Numbered from the stretch's first letter, positions 44,886-56,080 are shown. The stretch is DNA of 64,000 bases from Gerris lacustris (GCA_951217055.1 OX578282.1:24632106-24696105); one strand, 5' to 3'. Numbers and translations: made by a program. The notes: generated from the letters alone by a model not told the origin.

Positions 44886-46963
44886 AGAAAAACTCTAAGA
44901 AAAGGCCAAAAAAAGAAAATACTCTGCCAATTAATGTGGCACATAGCTTCCTCGCAAATAAAAGACCAAATTAAGAAAAATACCTCGATAATCATAATCA
45001 AAAAGTTGGAATGGCGCATCACTGTTCCAGTAAATATTTAATAAAGTTGAAGAAATTTAAACATTTGTTGAAGAAACAAAGCCTCCAACAAGCACCAAAA
45101 GTTAGAGCACATAATATAATTAATTTAATAAACAAATATAAAACTGAAACCAAATCGTAGAAACCGCTGTATAAACAGTTTTTTTAAATTTACCCCCTCA
45201 AAACTAAAAATAACACAATATAGAATACAACAAAAATTAATCTACTCTGCAAGAGCTTTTCAACGATATACATCATATTATAAAAGATTAACTTTAACAT
45301 TTGTACCCCTGTACTCTGAGGTACCAAAGTTATATTTTTAAAAAACAAACAATACAAAAGGGCATTCATTTAACTAATAAATGCATATGAATAAAAAACC
45401 TAATATCAAAAAAGTATTTAAACCCTTTAACCTACAACAAAATTATAAATCGGTAATCGGTACAAAAGTATATGTACAACATTTTTAAAAAATAAACAAA
45501 TAAAATAGCTTTAATGTACATATCAAGGCCTTTAAAATGATATACGACACAATATTAAAAACAAAAAAAATGGTCACGTGACACAGCGCACGGGAAAAAG
45601 ATTACTCTCATGTTCTCAGCAAGTAGGATGAACTGATAAAATAAAATATACTCAATTTAAAGAACATTAGTGTGAGATTCAATCGCCGCAATCAGAAATA
45701 AAATCGGCCAACTATTATAGAAACTATGGCCATTCAAAGAAAAAAATGGAAAAAAATAAAACCAAAAAATAACAAAATTATCACCATCTAAGGTACAACC
45801 TAAAGTTGTAGATCTTTTAAAATCAGTTAATAAAAACCACTTGTGCTATCCATTTTCTAATACGACTTACCGTTTAGCCGCAATAAGCCCCCAAACCAGC
45901 TTAAAAATCAAGTCACCCATTTTTATTTTTTTAAGGGGGGAAGGAGGGGGAAAAGTGAACTTTGTATAATTATTTTGGTGCACAATATGGACGTTGCGCG
46001 TCGAATGGCGCAAACCACACGTCTCCAGCTCTTCTGGAAGTGGGTAAGCATTAATGTCAGTCAGTGAGTCAGTTAGCCATGCGGCTTTATAATATGAGAC
46101 ATATTAATTTAGCAGGATTTAAAGTGCGCAGAAAGTTGAAATTAGGCAGGTGTTATCTGCAGGCTACTTTCGACAAACCATAAAAATTTCATAAAAATCA
46201 GATGATTACTCTTAAAGATATGGCTGTAAATAAATGTATGTTTGTGAGCATGTGGATGACAAACAAATAAGCGCAGAAGGTTGAAACTTATATGGGACCA
46301 ACAATGGGCTACTTATGACCTACCACCCAAATTTCATTAAAATTGGACGTGTAGTTTTTAAGATATGGCGGTTCGCAAATATTGAACGACAGACCGACAG
46401 ACCGACAGACCGACAGACAGACACGGAACCAAAAATGTTCCCTGATGTCTGAAACGGATTTCTGTCTTGGAATTTTTGAAATCGGGGACCTAAAATTTTT
46501 TCGTTCTTCAGAACGATCACATAGCTTCCGTTACCTTCGGTAAGCTCGGAAGCAAAATGGAAGATGAGAATGAACAAAACATTAAAGGGCCAACAAGCAT
46601 CTAATAATGAATACTACTAATACCTATGGTACGAATAGTACATACAACAAAACAGACACCATGCAGTTAGAAGGAACTTAAACCCCTTTGCAGAGGTCCT
46701 GTCCTTATCTATAAAATACATACGAGTATCCATATATAATAATATGAGTTGATAAGGGAAGGTTTGGAGGAGTGGTGTACTTATGAGCGAGAAATTCTAG
46801 AAAAGCATTTTAGATAAGCACCTTTAGTATTTAGGAATTATCAGAACCTACAAAAAGAGCAGGATGTTGGCCCATCTAATTTCTAAAGAATACCTAGTAT
46901 TTATTTACGATAAACTATGTGACAATATATATTATACAAAAAAAACATGAAAAGGAAATTAGA
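44886..46963. repeat. 2.08-kb tandem duplication, unit 2
   Basis: Near-identical to unit 1 (about 99.9%). The junction at 44881-44885 is a 5-bp filler 'ttctt'. Sequence just outside unit 1 ('gaaattagggagaaataaag') and outside unit 2 ('gaaattagatgggaaataaa') is similar, suggesting microhomology at the break. Confidence 0.95.
44925..46554 (-). mobile_element. family G element, duplicated copy inside unit 2
   Basis: Same element as 42841-44471, carried along by the segmental duplication rather than by transposition, because its flanks are duplicated too. Confidence 0.85.
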
Positions 46964-47246
46964 TGGGAAATAAAAAAAAATACTGACAGAAAAAAAAATC
47001 CGAAAAATCAAATTTCAAGTCCGTAAAGGAAGAAATGTGATTTTCCCAGTAAATGCAGGGAAAAGCCGGATGCAAATAAGATAAGATATCCTTCGTATTT
47101 GAATATAAAACAGAGTAAGGATATACGTAAGAAGAACCGACAAGGATTTCATGTCTTCTATTGTTACAAAAGCTGTCAAATTTCTCATATGGGATTGTCA
47201 CAAAAATAATAAACGAAGTTCATTGTGTCCACACACACACATATAT
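46964..47246. other. non-coding DNA
   Basis: (AC)5 at 47231-47240; otherwise nothing recognised. Confidence 0.45.
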
Positions 47247-47286
47247 AAAATACTCAGTATAATATTATTATTATACTGAGTATTTT
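47247..47286. repeat. perfect 18-bp hairpin
   Basis: 'aaaatactcagtataata' (47247-47264) and 'tattatactgagtatttt' (47269-47286) are exact reverse complements with a 4-nt loop. The right arm is the start of the sequence duplicated at 50100. Confidence 0.85.
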
Positions 47287-47415
47287 TTAATAATTCAAAG
47301 TCCACAACTTGTTAAAAATTTATATAGACAATGCGAGTAACTCGAAAGTATACATACACACATATAATATATGTGTCTTATATAAATAATGTGTTATATA
47401 TATATATAAAATTAC

Positions 47416-47416
<1 letters not shown>
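47261..47416 (+). repeat. direct duplication ending in (TA)n, copy 1
   Basis: About 155 bp repeated at 50100-50254 with one or two differences ('ccacaactt' versus 'ccacgactt'). Both copies run into a (TA)n array through 'aaaattactaatt'. The left boundary falls inside the 18-bp hairpin. Confidence 0.9.

Positions 47417-47419
<3 letters not shown>

Positions 47420-47505
<86 letters not shown>
47420..47505. repeat. (TA)43 microsatellite
   Basis: Pure TA array at the 3' side of the duplicated segment. Confidence 0.96.
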
Positions 47506-47508
<3 letters not shown>

Positions 47509-47602
47509 GGTGTAAAATTACTTGAGCCAAGAATTGAAACTAGAACAATATACATGAATGTTATGGGATTAAACAAAAAACCTTTTCCTCTAATAGTTGT
47601 TT

Positions 47603-47950
47603 GGGTCCGTAGCCAAAAACGAGGACCCTTATACATTCCTGTTCTTGTCAGTCGGTAACGACCTGATTTCCGAAAGTACTTAAAATAAAAACTCATAACA
47701 GTACTTAACCCAATCGCAGGAAAATTATAGGGAAGCCCCAAAAAATCATCCCTCAAAATTAGGGGTTGAAGCAAGGGTATGAAATATTTTTTTTAACGGA
47801 AATGCATCATGTAGGGTGTTCAATGAAAGATATATATATATATATATATATATATTTGGTTTTGTTTTAGTACGAATTCAGTTGTGCCCTATATGTCTCC
47901 TTGAAAATTGTGGTTTTCGAATCCCCCCTTTATTTTAATAAACAAATCTA
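47603..47950 (+). mobile_element. family H-type element, variant copy
   Basis: Starts 'gggtccgtagccaaaa' and 'acccttatacatt'; it is collinear with 16296-16640. A (TA)13 expansion at 47830-47855 occupies the place where the other copy has only 'atatatat'. Confidence 0.65.
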
Positions 47951-48089
47951 AAAAATAATAGTCGTTCTTTGTTAAAAAACCAAAATGGTAATTTGTTTTA
48001 AATTGTTTAGTGTTTGGCTGGGTGATAATGCTAGTGGTGAATAAGACTTCAACATCTAAGTTAATTATTTTTATTAGTGAACCACTTTA

Positions 48090-48886
48090 TAGTCCAGTCA
48101 AATATGCAAAAGAGGGGTTGAAATAACCGGGAAATCAGTAATTTTTGAAAAAAAAAAAAAAAAACAAGTAACACCATTAATATTTATTCTTTATTTCATG
48201 TAGGTAAACATTGTTATTGGATATGCCAATAAATATAATATAAATATGCCTCTTTTGCATAGAAACCATTCGACTTACAAAAAAATGGTAAAGAAATAAT
48301 TTGTAGGTTATTTTCTCCTCTTTATTTTACTACTCATCCACTTTTTGCGTAAATAGCTTGCTTTGTAAGTTATAAGGCCAAATCCACTAAAAAAAATGAA
48401 AGTAAAAAGTGGTTTTATGATGATTTCTCATATTTGCGTGTAAAATTTTTGTTGGACAACTTTAGATTCGTGTTCAGCACACCCAAAAACATAAAATTAA
48501 CTGCCAGCGCAGTCTGACCACCAACCGTTTACCCTTCAGCCTGTACCCTCCACCCGCCACCTCTTCCCAATATTTTAACTCCCATTTGCGTGAAAACCAT
48601 ACGACGTACAAATAAATGTTACAGACAAATTGTAGATTATTTTCTCCTTTTTATTTTTCTGCTTGACCACTTTTTGCGTGAGTAGATTGCTTCGCAAGTT
48701 ATAAGCTGAAAACCAATAAAAAACATTTTTTTTTTTTGTAGTTTTTCGATGATTTCTCATATTTGCCGAGGGAAATTTTGTTGGACAACTTCAGATTCGT
48801 GTTCAGCACCCCAAAAAACATAAAGTAAGCCACTAACAACAATTACACCAGAACTTTCCACTTCAAACTACCATTTGACTGGACTA
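48090..48886. mobile_element. TIR element J with internal tandem repeat
   Basis: 'tagtccagtcaaat' (48090-48103) and its exact reverse complement 'atttgactggacta' (48873-48886) bound a 797-bp unit. Inside, 48258-48503 and 48587-48828 are two copies of a ~245-bp unit sharing 'ccat.cgac.tacaaa', 'ccactttttgcgt', 'gatgatttctcatatttg', 'ttgttggacaact' and 'agattcgtgttcagcac'. No transposase frame. An A17 run is at 48148-48164. Superfamily unknown. Confidence 0.72.
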
Positions 48887-50099
48887 TCAGCTAATGCATA
48901 GTAAAAAGCGATTTAGACCACTTTAAATATTCTTAGATTATTAATTTATTATTTGATAAATCACAGCTGACTAAGGTTTTAGGAACAAGCTTAGTTTAAG
49001 ACTGAAGGACTAGCACTAGCATAGCAAGTTAAATTGCTTGAAAACCGTTCAATAGCGCTGTTACAAAATACATGTTATTTAATTTTTTAAACACTTGTCA
49101 ATTTGTTTTGACAAGAAGAAAATATCCACTTGTATATATTTTAAAATGTTCAATTTTTTTTCAAATTTTACCACCAAAAAGTCTCCATATAAATGTAGAA
49201 GTGTATTGATTTATTGGCTAATACAAACGATTTTGTAAAATTAATGATTTACAATTATAATTTTACTGTCATCGGAAATACATTATCTGTGAATGTTTCA
49301 GCTTTCTAGGTTGTCAGGAAGTGGGTCAAATATAGATTACAAGATTTGTCCTTGACAAAAATCTGTCCTGAACAGACAAGTCAAGCTAATTAAAAGGGTA
49401 AAAAAATAGGTTGTGCCCATACACGGGTCCGGAAGCAATATGCGTTTAAGGTTTAAATGAATATAGTCTATGGGCTAACCCAAATTATCTAATATACTAA
49501 ATAATTTAATGAACTAAATGTATAAATATTATTAAAATCGATATCAAGCATGACCTGTTGTGGTTTCTTAATAATAATCTAATCACCTTAGCTCTTCTAG
49601 ATTCAATATAAGTTCCAAATTCGGTTGATGCAACTTATTTTATACTAAAAACATGCCTCGAATAATAGAATTTGAGGGGAAATAGTTGCACGTGAACAAT
49701 CTTGTGAATGCCAAGCGATTGTAAAACAACAGAGAAGTAATATTCAAAATAAGTTTAATTTCGAAAGCTTTACCAAAATGGTTTACATTTTGCTAATACT
49801 TTATGCAGAAGAAGAACTGATCTAAATTCTTAGAAGAACCTGATCTAAATTCGCCCTCAATTTTTCTCATGCTTTTCGAAACTTTTCCATAAAGTCTGAA
49901 GTTTTAAGAATGTGAACAGTATTATTATTATTATTTTTAATCCTCTAACTTTAATATAAATGGAAATTTTTGCGTTGAATTAGGAACTTAACGTTATTTA
50001 GTAAGTAAAAGTAAACCTATTATTACTGCTTATTTCGCTCTGGAAATTCCAGGATTAAATTAAAAGTTTAATTGTGCTGGACTGAAATGTTAGTACATA
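48887..50099. other. AT-rich DNA, nothing firmly recognised
   Basis: 49195-49350 has loose similarity to 55515-55672 ('tttat.g.ctaatacaa', 'acataatctgtg'), too weak to call a family. Confidence 0.4.
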
Positions 50100-50250
50100 T
50101 TATTATTATACTGAGTATTTTTTAATAATTCAAAGTCCACGACTTGTTAAAAATTTATATAGACAATGCGAGTAACTCGAAAGTATACATACACACATAT
50201 AATATATGTGTCTTATATAAATAATGTGTTATATATATATATAAAATTAC

Positions 50251-50254
<4 letters not shown>
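50100..50254 (+). repeat. direct duplication ending in (TA)n, copy 2
   Basis: Second copy of 47261-47416. It lacks the left arm of the hairpin found at copy 1. Confidence 0.9.
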
Positions 50255-50256
<2 letters not shown>

Positions 50257-50324
<68 letters not shown>

Positions 50325-50326
50325 TA
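50257..50326. repeat. (TA)n microsatellite with one interruption
   Basis: 70 bp of TA with a single G at 50306. Confidence 0.95.
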
Positions 50327-50341
50327 GTAATTTTGAAGCTA

Positions 50342-50660
50342 AAGCTAAAGGTGTAAATAAATGTATGTTTGTGCGCACGTGGAAGTGAAATAAATAAGCG
50401 CAGAAGGTTAAGACTTGTATGGGACAAAAAATGGGCTAATTATGACCTACCGTACAAATTTAATTAAAATCGGGAGTGTAGTTTTTAAGATATGTTGGTT
50501 CGCAAAAAATTGACCGCCAGACAGACACGGAATGAAAAATTTTTCCTGATGTCTGAAACGGATTTCTGTCTTGGAATTTTTGAAATCGGAGAAACAAAAT
50601 ATTTTCGTTCTTCAGAACGATCACGTAGCTTCCGTTACCTACAGTAAGCTCGGAAGCAAA
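50342..50660 (-). mobile_element. family G, hairpin-side half
   Basis: 'ggtgtaaataaatgtatg', 'aagcgcagaaggtt', 'tgacctacc', 'tttttaagatatgttgg' and 'ctgatgtctgaaacgg', then the hairpin end with the inner stem mutated ('ttacctacagtaag'). The other half is missing; the (TA)n array sits at the break. Confidence 0.78.
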
Positions 50661-51747
50661 ATTAAAATTTCTTATATTAGCTTATTATTTGAATTGTAAG
50701 TAATTTATTTCATTTTCTTGTATACAGTCATATTTAATATTTCACGTTTTTTGATAGTCTGAACCACTTTTCTAGATAGAAGTTTACTCTTGGTATTTAT
50801 TTAAAGTTTTCAAGTTACTTAACACACTTTACACAAAATCAAAAATTAATACCATTTTAAAAGTTTAAGAACAAACAGGAGTTAATAATATGCATCCTAA
50901 TAATTTAGGACCTGAAATTTGTGGAGAAAATAGAACTGTATGTATGATAAAAATAATAATTGGAAGCTTTACAGCCCTTAGAGACGGTATAGGACTGGCA
51001 AAGGGCTTTTACAACTACATAAATATACCTATTACGAATTTGTACATAATACGCATAAAAACATTTGGAATTTAAATTATTTTTACGATATATTTGAAAA
51101 TTATAACATGTTCATAACAATCCATAAACATATGCTATACAATGTGATTTATTTAAATGAAATTTCAGTGATATTGTCAGTACTCAGTACCTATATTCTG
51201 AGATTGTGCAAAGTAGATGTGTTATCGAATCTACCCGAACGCACGAATCAGACTTACTTAAGTTGAATATAATACATACCCCGATTTGAGAGAGATAAAC
51301 ATTATTTTACTGTAAAAACAATAACATAAATTAGGTAGAAGAAAAAAATGTTTTGATTTTATCATATAATTTGTTTTCATTATTCCCTTGGACTAAATTA
51401 TCTTTGTTTATGAACTCTACTGGCTCAAGTGTTATTGAGGTTATCATATTATTTAGAAGTTTTATATTTAAATTTATTAAATAAAATCGACTCTTTTTTT
51501 CAAAATGACTGAGATTGACTGAGGTCTTAAATTCTTATTAAAACAATATATTTTTCATATTTAAATTTAAAGTATATCTCATTCATTGCTATATTATCTG
51601 AAATTGATTTGTTTTCAATAAAGTGAATTGTTATAAACGAGACTGTATGGAAATGTATGTCCCATTTCCCCCCTTCCCGATTATCAGTTTCACATTGGTG
51701 TTTTTATTGTGTTCTACTTTTTTCTAATGCTGCCACGACTATTAGCA
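50661..51747. other. AT-rich DNA, nothing recognised
   Basis: No supportable feature. Confidence 0.5.
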
Positions 51748-51766
51748 TTTTTTTTTTTTTTTTTTT
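51748..51766. repeat. T19 homopolymer
   Basis: Simple run, followed by 'gtgtgtgg'. Confidence 0.9.
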
Positions 51767-51881
51767 GTGTGTGGATTTTGATTTTATTGCATAATGTAAT
51801 AATTCTTTAATATGTTTTTAAGTCTGGGATGATTTGAATAAAGTCTTTTTAAAGTTATTAAATAACCAGTTATTCTTAATA

Positions 51882-51887
51882 TTTATT
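51882..51887 (-). promoter_or_regulatory. possible polyadenylation signal for the 52-kb exon
   Basis: AATAAA on the minus strand, 240 bp past the candidate stop codon. AT-rich DNA contains many such hexamers, so it supports the exon only weakly. Confidence 0.3.
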
Positions 51888-52126
51888 TATAGATTAATGA
51901 CTTAATTGTCCCTTTTTTAGAGAATACCTTTTTAAGTGCAGTCTTTACGAAGAAATTCTTCGTTTCATAGTAATTAGTCACACATGTCGAAATCGACTCT
52001 TCTCATTAGCTTTACCTGATTGGTGATGCGAAGGGCCCTTACGGGATGAGGCGTAGGTTGCCTACCACAGAGTGCCACGAGCGTCTCTACACTGAGGTCG
52101 AAGAGCACTGGTGGCTAGAGTCCGCA

Positions 52127-52435
52127 TCAGGTGTTTGTCAGGAAGTCGATAAGCTCGTCTCTAATAGCAGTCCGGTCGACGTCTTTAAGCGAAGAGTTAC
52201 TGATGTTGTGCGAACACTTGACGCAGGGTTCCGGCGATGACCGTGACAGGCAGGTCCAGCGGCACGAGGAGTTGTCAGGTTGTGGCTGCCCACCCCCATT
52301 AGCTGGCACCGCTGCTGCGTTGTGAATGTCGTCCTTTGTGCTGGAGTCTGTAGCAGAGCGGGCCCGAGACAGGACCTCGTACTCCCGCTCCCCGGCTCTG
52401 CGTCCTCCATGGCATAGCCACCCTTGCACCGTCTC
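52127..52435 (-). CDS. candidate terminal exon of a host gene, product unknown
   Basis: A minus-strand frame of 102 residues plus a stop at 52127-52129. It lies in a block far richer in G and C than its surroundings. It is preceded by a good splice acceptor, a pyrimidine-rich 'acttgttatcttgcag' ending at 52436, which would give a phase-0 join starting GAG ACG GTG. The translation is mixed and not low-complexity: WLCHGGRRAGEREYEVLSRA, an Ser/Asn/Gly-rich middle, CRWTC and CVKC cysteine pairs, and an acidic-hydrophobic end DELIDFLTNT. No domain was recognised. The other frames give less protein-like sequence. Upstream exons would be above 52.44 kb and none was identified. It could also be an orphan repeat or retrocopy. 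Confidence 0.4.
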   Translation of the reverse strand, partial: ETVQGWLCHGGRRAGEREYEVLSRARSATDSSTKDDIHNAAAVPANGGGQPQPDNSSCRWTCLSRSSPEPCVKCSHNISNSSLKDVDRTAIRDELIDFLTNT

Positions 52436-52641
52436 CTGCAAGATAACAAGTCCTGCTTACGTCATTAGACTTTAATTACAAAATAAATTCAAATAATCAA
52501 TGTTTTTACTGCAATCAAGCGAGTAGCACAAGGGTTAGAAGAAATCTAGAATGAAACCTATTAGCTATCTAGAAATTGGTGGCTGAAAGACCCGTGGTTA
52601 CATTCGTAAATTTATTTACTAGGCATCGCGTGGCTCTATCA
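52436..52641. other. possible intron end and flank
   Basis: If the exon is real, this is intronic DNA ending in the acceptor at 52436-52451. No branch point can be assigned with confidence. Confidence 0.3.
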
Positions 52642-53365
52642 TTGAAGCGAGCGTAAAGTAATAAATATGTATTGAATATTGAAAAAATAGATAATCATGA
52701 ATCATGATGAGTTGATAGATAATAGGTATAGTAGTAGTACAGCGGCTAGTAGTAGGGGAACCTCCCTGCATTCTTACTATTCCTCTAACCACACCATCTC
52801 CTTTTCAATTATTATAAAATGTATCTCTTTGCTACAACACAACTACTGCATGTATCAAATTGAAATTTTGCATGCCTGTTTCAATTGTGCATTAGATGTT
52901 GTATATGAAGTTTTATTAAAATCGTTACGTTAGAACGTAAGATATCGGTAAAAAGGTTGTTTTCTCTATTATAAACGTTTAGATCCGCTTTAATAGTTTT
53001 AGCGATCTTTATTAATTCATAGCGGTGTCGCTGTTGGTTTTACTAAAAAATGTTATGTGTAAAAAATGTTAGTCTCATCGAATAGGTGATGATAGAATTT
53101 TTTCCCGTCCTGAAATTCCAATTTTAAATTTGAAGCTCACGTTTACGCGAGCATTGCGCGCGAACTCTTGGACGGATCACGCTGTCCAACGAACTTAGCC
53201 TGAGTATTAGTAAAAGAAAGTTGTATACCAAATTTCAACTAAATCGGTCTACTTTTACTCAAGTTATCGTCGGACACGTAAACGTTACACACAAACAGAC
53301 AGTCAGACAGACAGACAAGATGCATATTTCGTTGAATGTAAGAAGCTCGCTTACGCTCTCTTCAA
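52642..53365 (+). mobile_element. family C element, fullest copy, with inverted ends
   Basis: 'ttgaagcgagcgtaa' (52642-52656) and 'ttacgctctcttcaa' (53351-53365) are inverted with one mismatch in 15, giving a 724-bp unit. The interior matches 17130-17850 and 18590-18912. Near the right end lies 'acagacagtcagacagacag'. No coding frame. The other copies lack one or both ends, so the TIR is supported by a single copy. Confidence 0.68.
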
Positions 53366-53586
53366 TTAATGAAAATTTAGTTACAAATCAAATAAGATGT
53401 AGCATAATATACTGCTATCTATATAATAAGAAGCAAGTGTGGTACAGAAATAGTTTATTCCACAAACAATAAGAGTGTAATCAGCAATAAACTTCGTAAT
53501 TAGTAGTGTGATAATCAGTGAGACGGTAACCAACCTTAGGTAATCGACACCATAGTAAATAGTAATCTCCCAAGCACCATAGTAAC

Positions 53587-53644
53587 CTCTTCATGTATAG
53601 TACTACTAATACATAGTAATGTATTAGTAGTACTACACGGAGAG
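53587..53644. repeat. 58-nt hairpin with 17-bp perfect core
   Basis: 'tagtactactaatacat' (53598-53614) and 'atgtattagtagtacta' (53619-53635) pair perfectly around 'agta'. The flanks 'cctcttcatgta' and 'tacacggagagg' extend the stem with two mismatches. It resembles a small foldback. A structured transcript is possible, but no promoter is seen. Confidence 0.7.
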
Positions 53645-53745
53645 GACGAACTAAATTTAGGCCAATTTACTAACCCCTTGGTAGAAAGTTCCTGCCACTT
53701 ACACGTAATACCACTGTACAATGGACCACCAAAGTGAGCCATGTA

Positions 53746-53950
53746 AATCAGAGCATCAAAAGCGTGGGATCATACCCATGACCCCTGTATCGCTCTTGAC
53801 TCACAGATATCAATCAGAGCCCCACGGCATAGATCCCCTTAGAAGAATCCCTTGACCTTGTTCTACCCTCGATGCATAGATGTTAGTCAGAGCATAGTGG
53901 TGCGGGAACGAACCCTCGATCTTGTGTCACCCTTGATTCATTGATAACCG
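53746..53950 (-). repeat. three tandem ~66-73-bp units, tRNA-like
   Basis: Units start at 53746, 53812 and 53885 with 'artcagagc' and share 'ccct...tcttg..tcac..gat'-type blocks. Read on the minus strand, units 1 and 3 contain 'gggtatgatcccacgc' and 'gggttcgttcccgcacc', which resemble a tRNA T-arm with box B. The units are well diverged, so the array is old. Complete cloverleafs are not evident. Confidence 0.55.
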
Positions 53951-53967
53951 ATATAAACTAGGGACAA

Positions 53968-53997
53968 ATGGGTTTAGGTCCATGAAGCTAAACCCAT
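53968..53997. repeat. perfect 10-bp hairpin
   Basis: 'atgggtttag' and 'ctaaacccat' around a 10-nt loop, directly after the tRNA-like array. Confidence 0.65.
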
Positions 53998-55189
53998 CAT
54001 GACGCGGTAACCACTGGAAGAAAATTGAGTTTGGGAAATGTTGACGCTAAAAACGTAATATTGGCGGTAAAAATCAGAATACTAATAAAATGTTACATAT
54101 CTTTGTAATCTACTCTTCAGTAGCTTTGATTTTATACTCCACTTGAAAATTAAAATAATTAATATAAAAATACCATTTTTAAAAACTGGTCTTATTTTCA
54201 ATATTTTTTTTGGTTTCTGTATTCTTCATCTAAATTGTTTCCATGTCTAACATTTGGGGAAGATTGAAAGAAGGGAAGTGGTTCAAAATTGGGGTAATAG
54301 GTGTGCGATGAAATTTACAAAGCAAAGTAATATAAGACCAGTTAAAAATAAAAGATTTTGAGCTAACCACATTTATGTAAATTACGATGTGCATATTAAA
54401 TTTTTAACTTCCCTAAGTTTTTGCTGTGTGATGAGACAAAATGTTGCACCAGTGTTTTAAATTTTAACTCTCAAGCTTGAACGGTTCGGGGGATAAATAT
54501 GAACCAAAGCGCGACTGACGTACAGAAACGTTTCCCCAGCTTATAAGGGTTTCGAGGACGGCCTACCTACGCCTACTAACTAACCTAATAACTAACCCTT
54601 GGCATAATAATTAATCCATCTTTATAATTTATTATGTAGAACTAAAAATTTCACTGTATCAGAAATAACTCTTCTGAAAGATCTTTAAATATAAAAATAA
54701 CTCAACACGATACATTTAATAACATTTTGGTTTTTTAATTGTTTTTTCGAAGAGATTTATTATATTTCTAAGAAACGGAGTAGAGATATTTTCCTACGTG
54801 TTACCCCGAATGCTTAAAGCATCATCATGGGAGGTAGTTTTATATACATAGTATCAAAACGAAGAACTGAATTTAAATTTTTATTTTTTTTGTTTAAAAA
54901 ATTGCTACAAGCATATTACGTTAGCATAAAAATTAAATCTTTATATTTAGTTTTTTAATTCACCTCAAATCGCTTTAAGCATTCTTAGAGAAACGCGGAG
55001 AAATAATTTTCTAGTGGAAACCTAAAACGACCAACCATAAAAGTTAGTGGGGTATTTTAGGAGTTAAGACTGGATGTTTGGAAAATTACTGCACGAATAT
55101 CATTTTAACAGACTAAAAAGGATTCTACCTTTTCATTATTAGTTTAAACGTATATCGACATGATGAAACATCGTGGTGGCTAGCCCTTT
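53998..55189. other. AT-rich DNA, nothing recognised
   Basis: No supportable feature. Confidence 0.5.
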
Positions 55190-55335
55190 TTTACGTGTCC
55201 GTAAGCCAAACAAGGGCCAAAAGAGATTTACGGACCCGAGTGTCAGCCCGTCCGATTGCCTATCTGATAGTCTGGAAGTCGGTCCGTCTGTCTGCCACTC
55301 TGTCCGTTGGCTACCCTCTCGTAACTTCTACACGC
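55190..55335. mobile_element. family H-related terminal fragments
   Basis: 'gtgtccgtaagccaaacaag' followed within 40 bp by 'tacggacccgag', then 'ccgtctgtctgccactctgtccg'. Both orientations of the H end occur close together, suggesting a collapsed copy. Confidence 0.4.
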
Positions 55336-55796
55336 AATAACATACAAGAATGAAATTATTTATTTCACTTTGTAGCGTTAATTTACTTAGTCAAAAAACG
55401 AAAAGGAAGTATAGTAAACAAATCAATTTATCACTTTTAACGTCTTTTCTTAGTCAAGATGGATATTCATCCTGAAACTTTATTTGTTGTCAATTTAGAA
55501 TTTTTCCACATTAATGTCTTGGAAATCAATTTATTTATCGTCTAATACAATTCGTTTGGTAAAACGTATGATTGATTATTGAATTTTCATCGAATTTACA
55601 TAATCTGTGCATTGTCACAGCATTTTTGGTAGGTAGTTAGTAAGTGGGATATATATATTGCAAGATTTTTCCCAGTAAAAAATGAAAGCTAATAAAAAGC
55701 ATGTAATATTTGCATATTTTTGACTCACTCAAAACTGTAAAATAGCTCTAGCAGTGTGCATCTCTGTAATAGGTCTATCATAAAACGAAACCCTTA
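55336..55796. other. AT-rich DNA, nothing recognised
   Basis: Loose similarity of 55515-55672 to 49195-49350 only. Confidence 0.4.
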
Positions 55797-56080
55797 AGGC
55801 CCGGTCAGATAGGAAGCTAACTGTCCGCGGCAGACTTTGTGGACTGTAATAATGCATCATCCTGATTAAGAAGAAGGAAGCTGTCCGCGACGGACAGATT
55901 ATTGTCCCCTGCGGATTCTGTAATGTAATATTGCATTACATGTAAACTGGTCAAACTGGCTTTCCTCGACGGCCAGATCCGGTGCCCCGCGGAAAGATTT
56001 GAAGTAGTTTGTATTTTCCAATGAGTTCGCGTCGGACTAAAAGCAACATCACCGATGAATCTACTGATCAATTGATATAA
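55797..56080 (+). mobile_element. PIF/Harbinger-like element fragment
   Basis: Begins 'aaggcccggtcagatagg', then two 'ctgtccgcg' blocks and 'tggactgtaataatgc', and ends 'gatgaatctactgatcaatt'. It is an inverted relative of 838-1045. The 84-codon minus-strand frame across it is a shadow. In plus orientation the end corresponds to the start of the MADF-like protein seen at 838-1038. Confidence 0.45.

Noticed and set aside
44237..46577. Two identical 85-codon minus-strand frames
   Set aside because: They are the same stretch of family G repeated by the tandem duplication; the translation includes the hairpin end and 'gacagacc' repeats.
49195..49350. Repeat family shared with 55515-55672
   Set aside because: Similarity consists of short AT-rich matches that could arise by chance; not enough to support a family.
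53598..53635. Possible miRNA precursor
   Set aside because: Stem is only about 17 perfect base pairs plus weak flanks, with a 4-nt loop; no conservation or expression evidence.
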